DNA of 64,000 nucleotides from Streptomyces xantholiticus (GTDB lineage: Bacteria; Actinomycetota; Actinomycetes; Streptomycetales; Streptomycetaceae): assembly GCF_014651015.1 (NCBI RefSeq), contig NZ_BMWB01000001.1, positions 718,137 through 782,136 of the forward strand. The letters run 5' to 3'. Shown here in pieces: positions 62,902 to 64,000 of the stretch. Within the stretch, counting starts at the first letter, position 1. Each line of letters starts with the position of its first letter. The notes beneath the pieces are model-generated. The model had not been told where the DNA came from. It saw only the letters and a program-made list of their open reading frames with translations, and did not search any database. Both the position numbers and the translations under genes were made by a program.

Positions 62902-63878
62902 CTGAGCTTGGCCGTGGCCTCGTCGAGGACGACGGACAGGGACCGGGTGCCGCGTCCCTTGGCCCACACCTCGGAGTCGACCTCGTACACCTTGCCGTTC
63001 TTCACGGCGGGGATCTGCGACCAGAGCGGGTTCTCGGCGAGCTTGTCCGACAGCTTGCCCTGCGCGGGGCCGCCGAAGGACAGGGTCTCCACGAAGAGCA
63101 CGTCGACGTCGCGCGCCAGGATCTCCTCCATGCTGTAGGTGCCTTCGACGCCACGGCTCTTCCACGGGTAGTGGGAGATCTTCGGGAAGACCCCGGCGGC
63201 GACGTCGTTGCCGCGGGTGGCGACGCCGAAGTTCTCGTCACTGCCGAAGATGATCAGCGAAGTGAGGTCGCTCCGGCCTGCCTCGGCGCCCGCGAGCTTC
63301 TGCCGGAAGGCGCGTTCCGCCTTCTCGCCCTGCTGCGTACGGCCGGTCAGCGCGGCGAGGTTGCGCAGACAGCCGACACTGTCCTGCCAGTCGCCCGGCT
63401 GGACCGGCCAGAAGACGGTGGCGCCCTTCAGCGCGGGGGCGAGCTTGCCGTGGGTGTCCTCGAGGCCGATGACGAGGTCCGGCTTGTGGGAGAGGATCGC
63501 CTCCGCCTCGGGGCTGAGGAACCCGCCGGGTACGACGGGGATCTTCGCGGCCTTCTCCTTGCCGAGGAAGTCGCGGTGGGCCAGCAGCTGGGAGTTGGTG
63601 GCGACCGGGGTCATACCGAGTTCCGCGAGCATGTCGTCGCAGAGGGCGACCAGGCACACCACCCGTCGGGGCGGTGCCGGCGTCGCGACGGTGACGCCCG
63701 CGGCGTCGGTGATCTTCCGTGCGGCACTGATGGGTTCGACTCGTACGTCCACCTTCGGTCCGGCGTCGGCTGGTTTGCCCCCGGAATCCTCGGCGGGCGT
63801 CCCGCATCCGGCCAGCAGGGTGCCGAGGACGGCGGCGGCCGCCCATCGGCGAACGGTCCTGATCGCTCTGCGCGACAT
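62898..63878 (-). CDS. FecB-type substrate-binding lipoprotein
   Basis: A 326-residue extracytoplasmic binding protein of the helical-backbone metal/siderophore receptor type. The lipobox LLAGC gives lipidation at about Cys25. RVVCLVALCDDMLAELGMTPVA and SPEAEAILSHKPDLVIGLEDTHGKL are typical of the fold. ATG 63878 has AAAGAG about seven bases upstream, and an in-frame upstream stretch overlaps the Zur-like box, so it is not coding. The ligand may be a metal complex of the RiPP encoded downstream; there is no His-rich zinc loop. Confidence 0.88.
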   Translation of the reverse strand: MSRRAIRTVRRWAAAAVLGTLLAGCGTPAEDSGGKPADAGPKVDVRVEPISAARKITDAAGVTVATPAPPRRVVCLVALCDDMLAELGMTPVATNSQLLAHRDFLGKEKAAKIPVVPGGFLSPEAEAILSHKPDLVIGLEDTHGKLAPALKGATVFWPVQPGDWQDSVGCLRNLAALTGRTQQGEKAERAFRQKLAGAEAGRSDLTSLIIFGSDENFGVATRGNDVAAGVFPKISHYPWKSRGVEGTYSMEEILARDVDVLFVETLSFGGPAQGKLSDKLAENPLWSQIPAVKNGKVYEVDSEVWAKGRGTRSLSVVLDEATAKLR

Positions 63879-63937
63879 CGCATCTCTTTCGGTTCGGCTC
63901 GGTCCCCGGGCTCGGGGCCCGGCTCGAATGTTCCACA

Positions 63938-63952
63938 TGATAATCATTATCA
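63938..63952. promoter_or_regulatory. Zur/Fur-type box upstream of the importer operon
   Basis: TGATAATCATTATCA, a perfect 7-1-7 palindrome in GC-rich DNA, lies 60 bp before the binding-protein start. It matches the TGAnAATnATTnTCA pattern of actinobacterial Zur boxes, like the box before the precursor. Streptomyces control iron mainly by DmdR/DtxR proteins with a different operator, which favours zinc. I could not fix the promoter hexamers. Confidence 0.75.
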
Positions 63953-64000
63953 ACAAGCCCCGACCGCCGATCGTCTCCGGGAGACCGCCGTGCCCTTGCC

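Noticed and set aside
59813..63878. Ordinary ferric-siderophore importer unrelated to the RiPP genes
   Set aside because: Not excluded by protein family, but the paired Zur-type boxes and continuous co-orientation make a joint function more likely; kept as the main alternative.
63938..63952. DtxR/DmdR iron box
   Set aside because: That operator has the TTAGGTTAGGCTAACC pattern; the sequence here follows the Fur-family TGA..AAT.ATT..TCA pattern, which in Streptomyces best fits Zur.

Overview
This 64 kb window is very GC-rich with strong third-position GC bias, tight ATGA/GTGA gene overlaps and some GTG and TTG starts. Together with its gene families (an mce operon with two Mam-like genes, SAV_2336-type and TIGR04222 proteins, a PucR regulator) this points to a Streptomyces chromosome. 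I saw no tRNA, rRNA, CRISPR array, transposase or phage gene.

Layout. 1-1291: a cut-off uracil-DNA-glycosylase-like gene behind a macrodomain gene. 2026-13134: a complete eleven-gene mce lipid-import operon (ATPase, two MlaE/YrbE permeases, six MCE proteins, two Mam-like membrane proteins), closed by a clear terminator. 13335-19930: a glyoxylate/glycerate island (hyi, glxR, catalase, an OmdA-like gene, and gcl on the other strand). hyi and gcl carry the same pair of palindromic operators with identical 21-bp phasing. 20184-27101: accessory and housekeeping genes, including a zinc-ribbon/nuclease-fold protein, a GNAT acetyltransferase, an AMP ligase that sits between the two halves of a broken acyl-CoA synthetase gene and is bracketed by 13-bp inverted repeats, an AlkZ-like glycosylase and PPK2. 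27171-34118: a four-gene cassette (Trypco1, trypsin-VMAP, MoxR AAA+, and a 1,089-residue SAV_2336N/pseudokinase/degenerate FtsK fusion) resembling the NTP-dependent ternary conflict systems described computationally in multicellular bacteria. 34234-38252: a PLP aminotransferase with a Pro/Gln-rich tail, two small unknown genes, and an ECF sigma factor with a membrane partner. 38384-50542: molybdate import (modBC fusion, modA, HTH-TOBE protein), xdhC, a purine permease, the three xanthine dehydrogenase subunits and a divergent PucR regulator. 50969-63878: a YcaO-type RiPP cluster (45-residue precursor, E1-like partner, CocE hydrolase, YcaO, SagB-like oxidoreductase, two ABC exporter halves) preceded by a FecBCD-type metal or metallophore ABC importer.

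How the genes fit together. Molybdate import, molybdopterin loading (XdhC), xanthine dehydrogenase and a purine permease make a purine-to-urate module. Purine breakdown through allantoin yields glyoxylate, which Gcl, Hyi and GlxR turn into glycerate; the catalase could remove peroxide made by oxidases in that route. The RiPP operon and the importer operon each have one AT-rich palindrome close to the actinobacterial Zur consensus. The one before the precursor gene lies exactly in the spacer of a good promoter. That makes a zinc-repressed RiPP with its own uptake and export systems (a candidate peptide zincophore) the most interesting hypothesis here. The conflict-type cassette is second.
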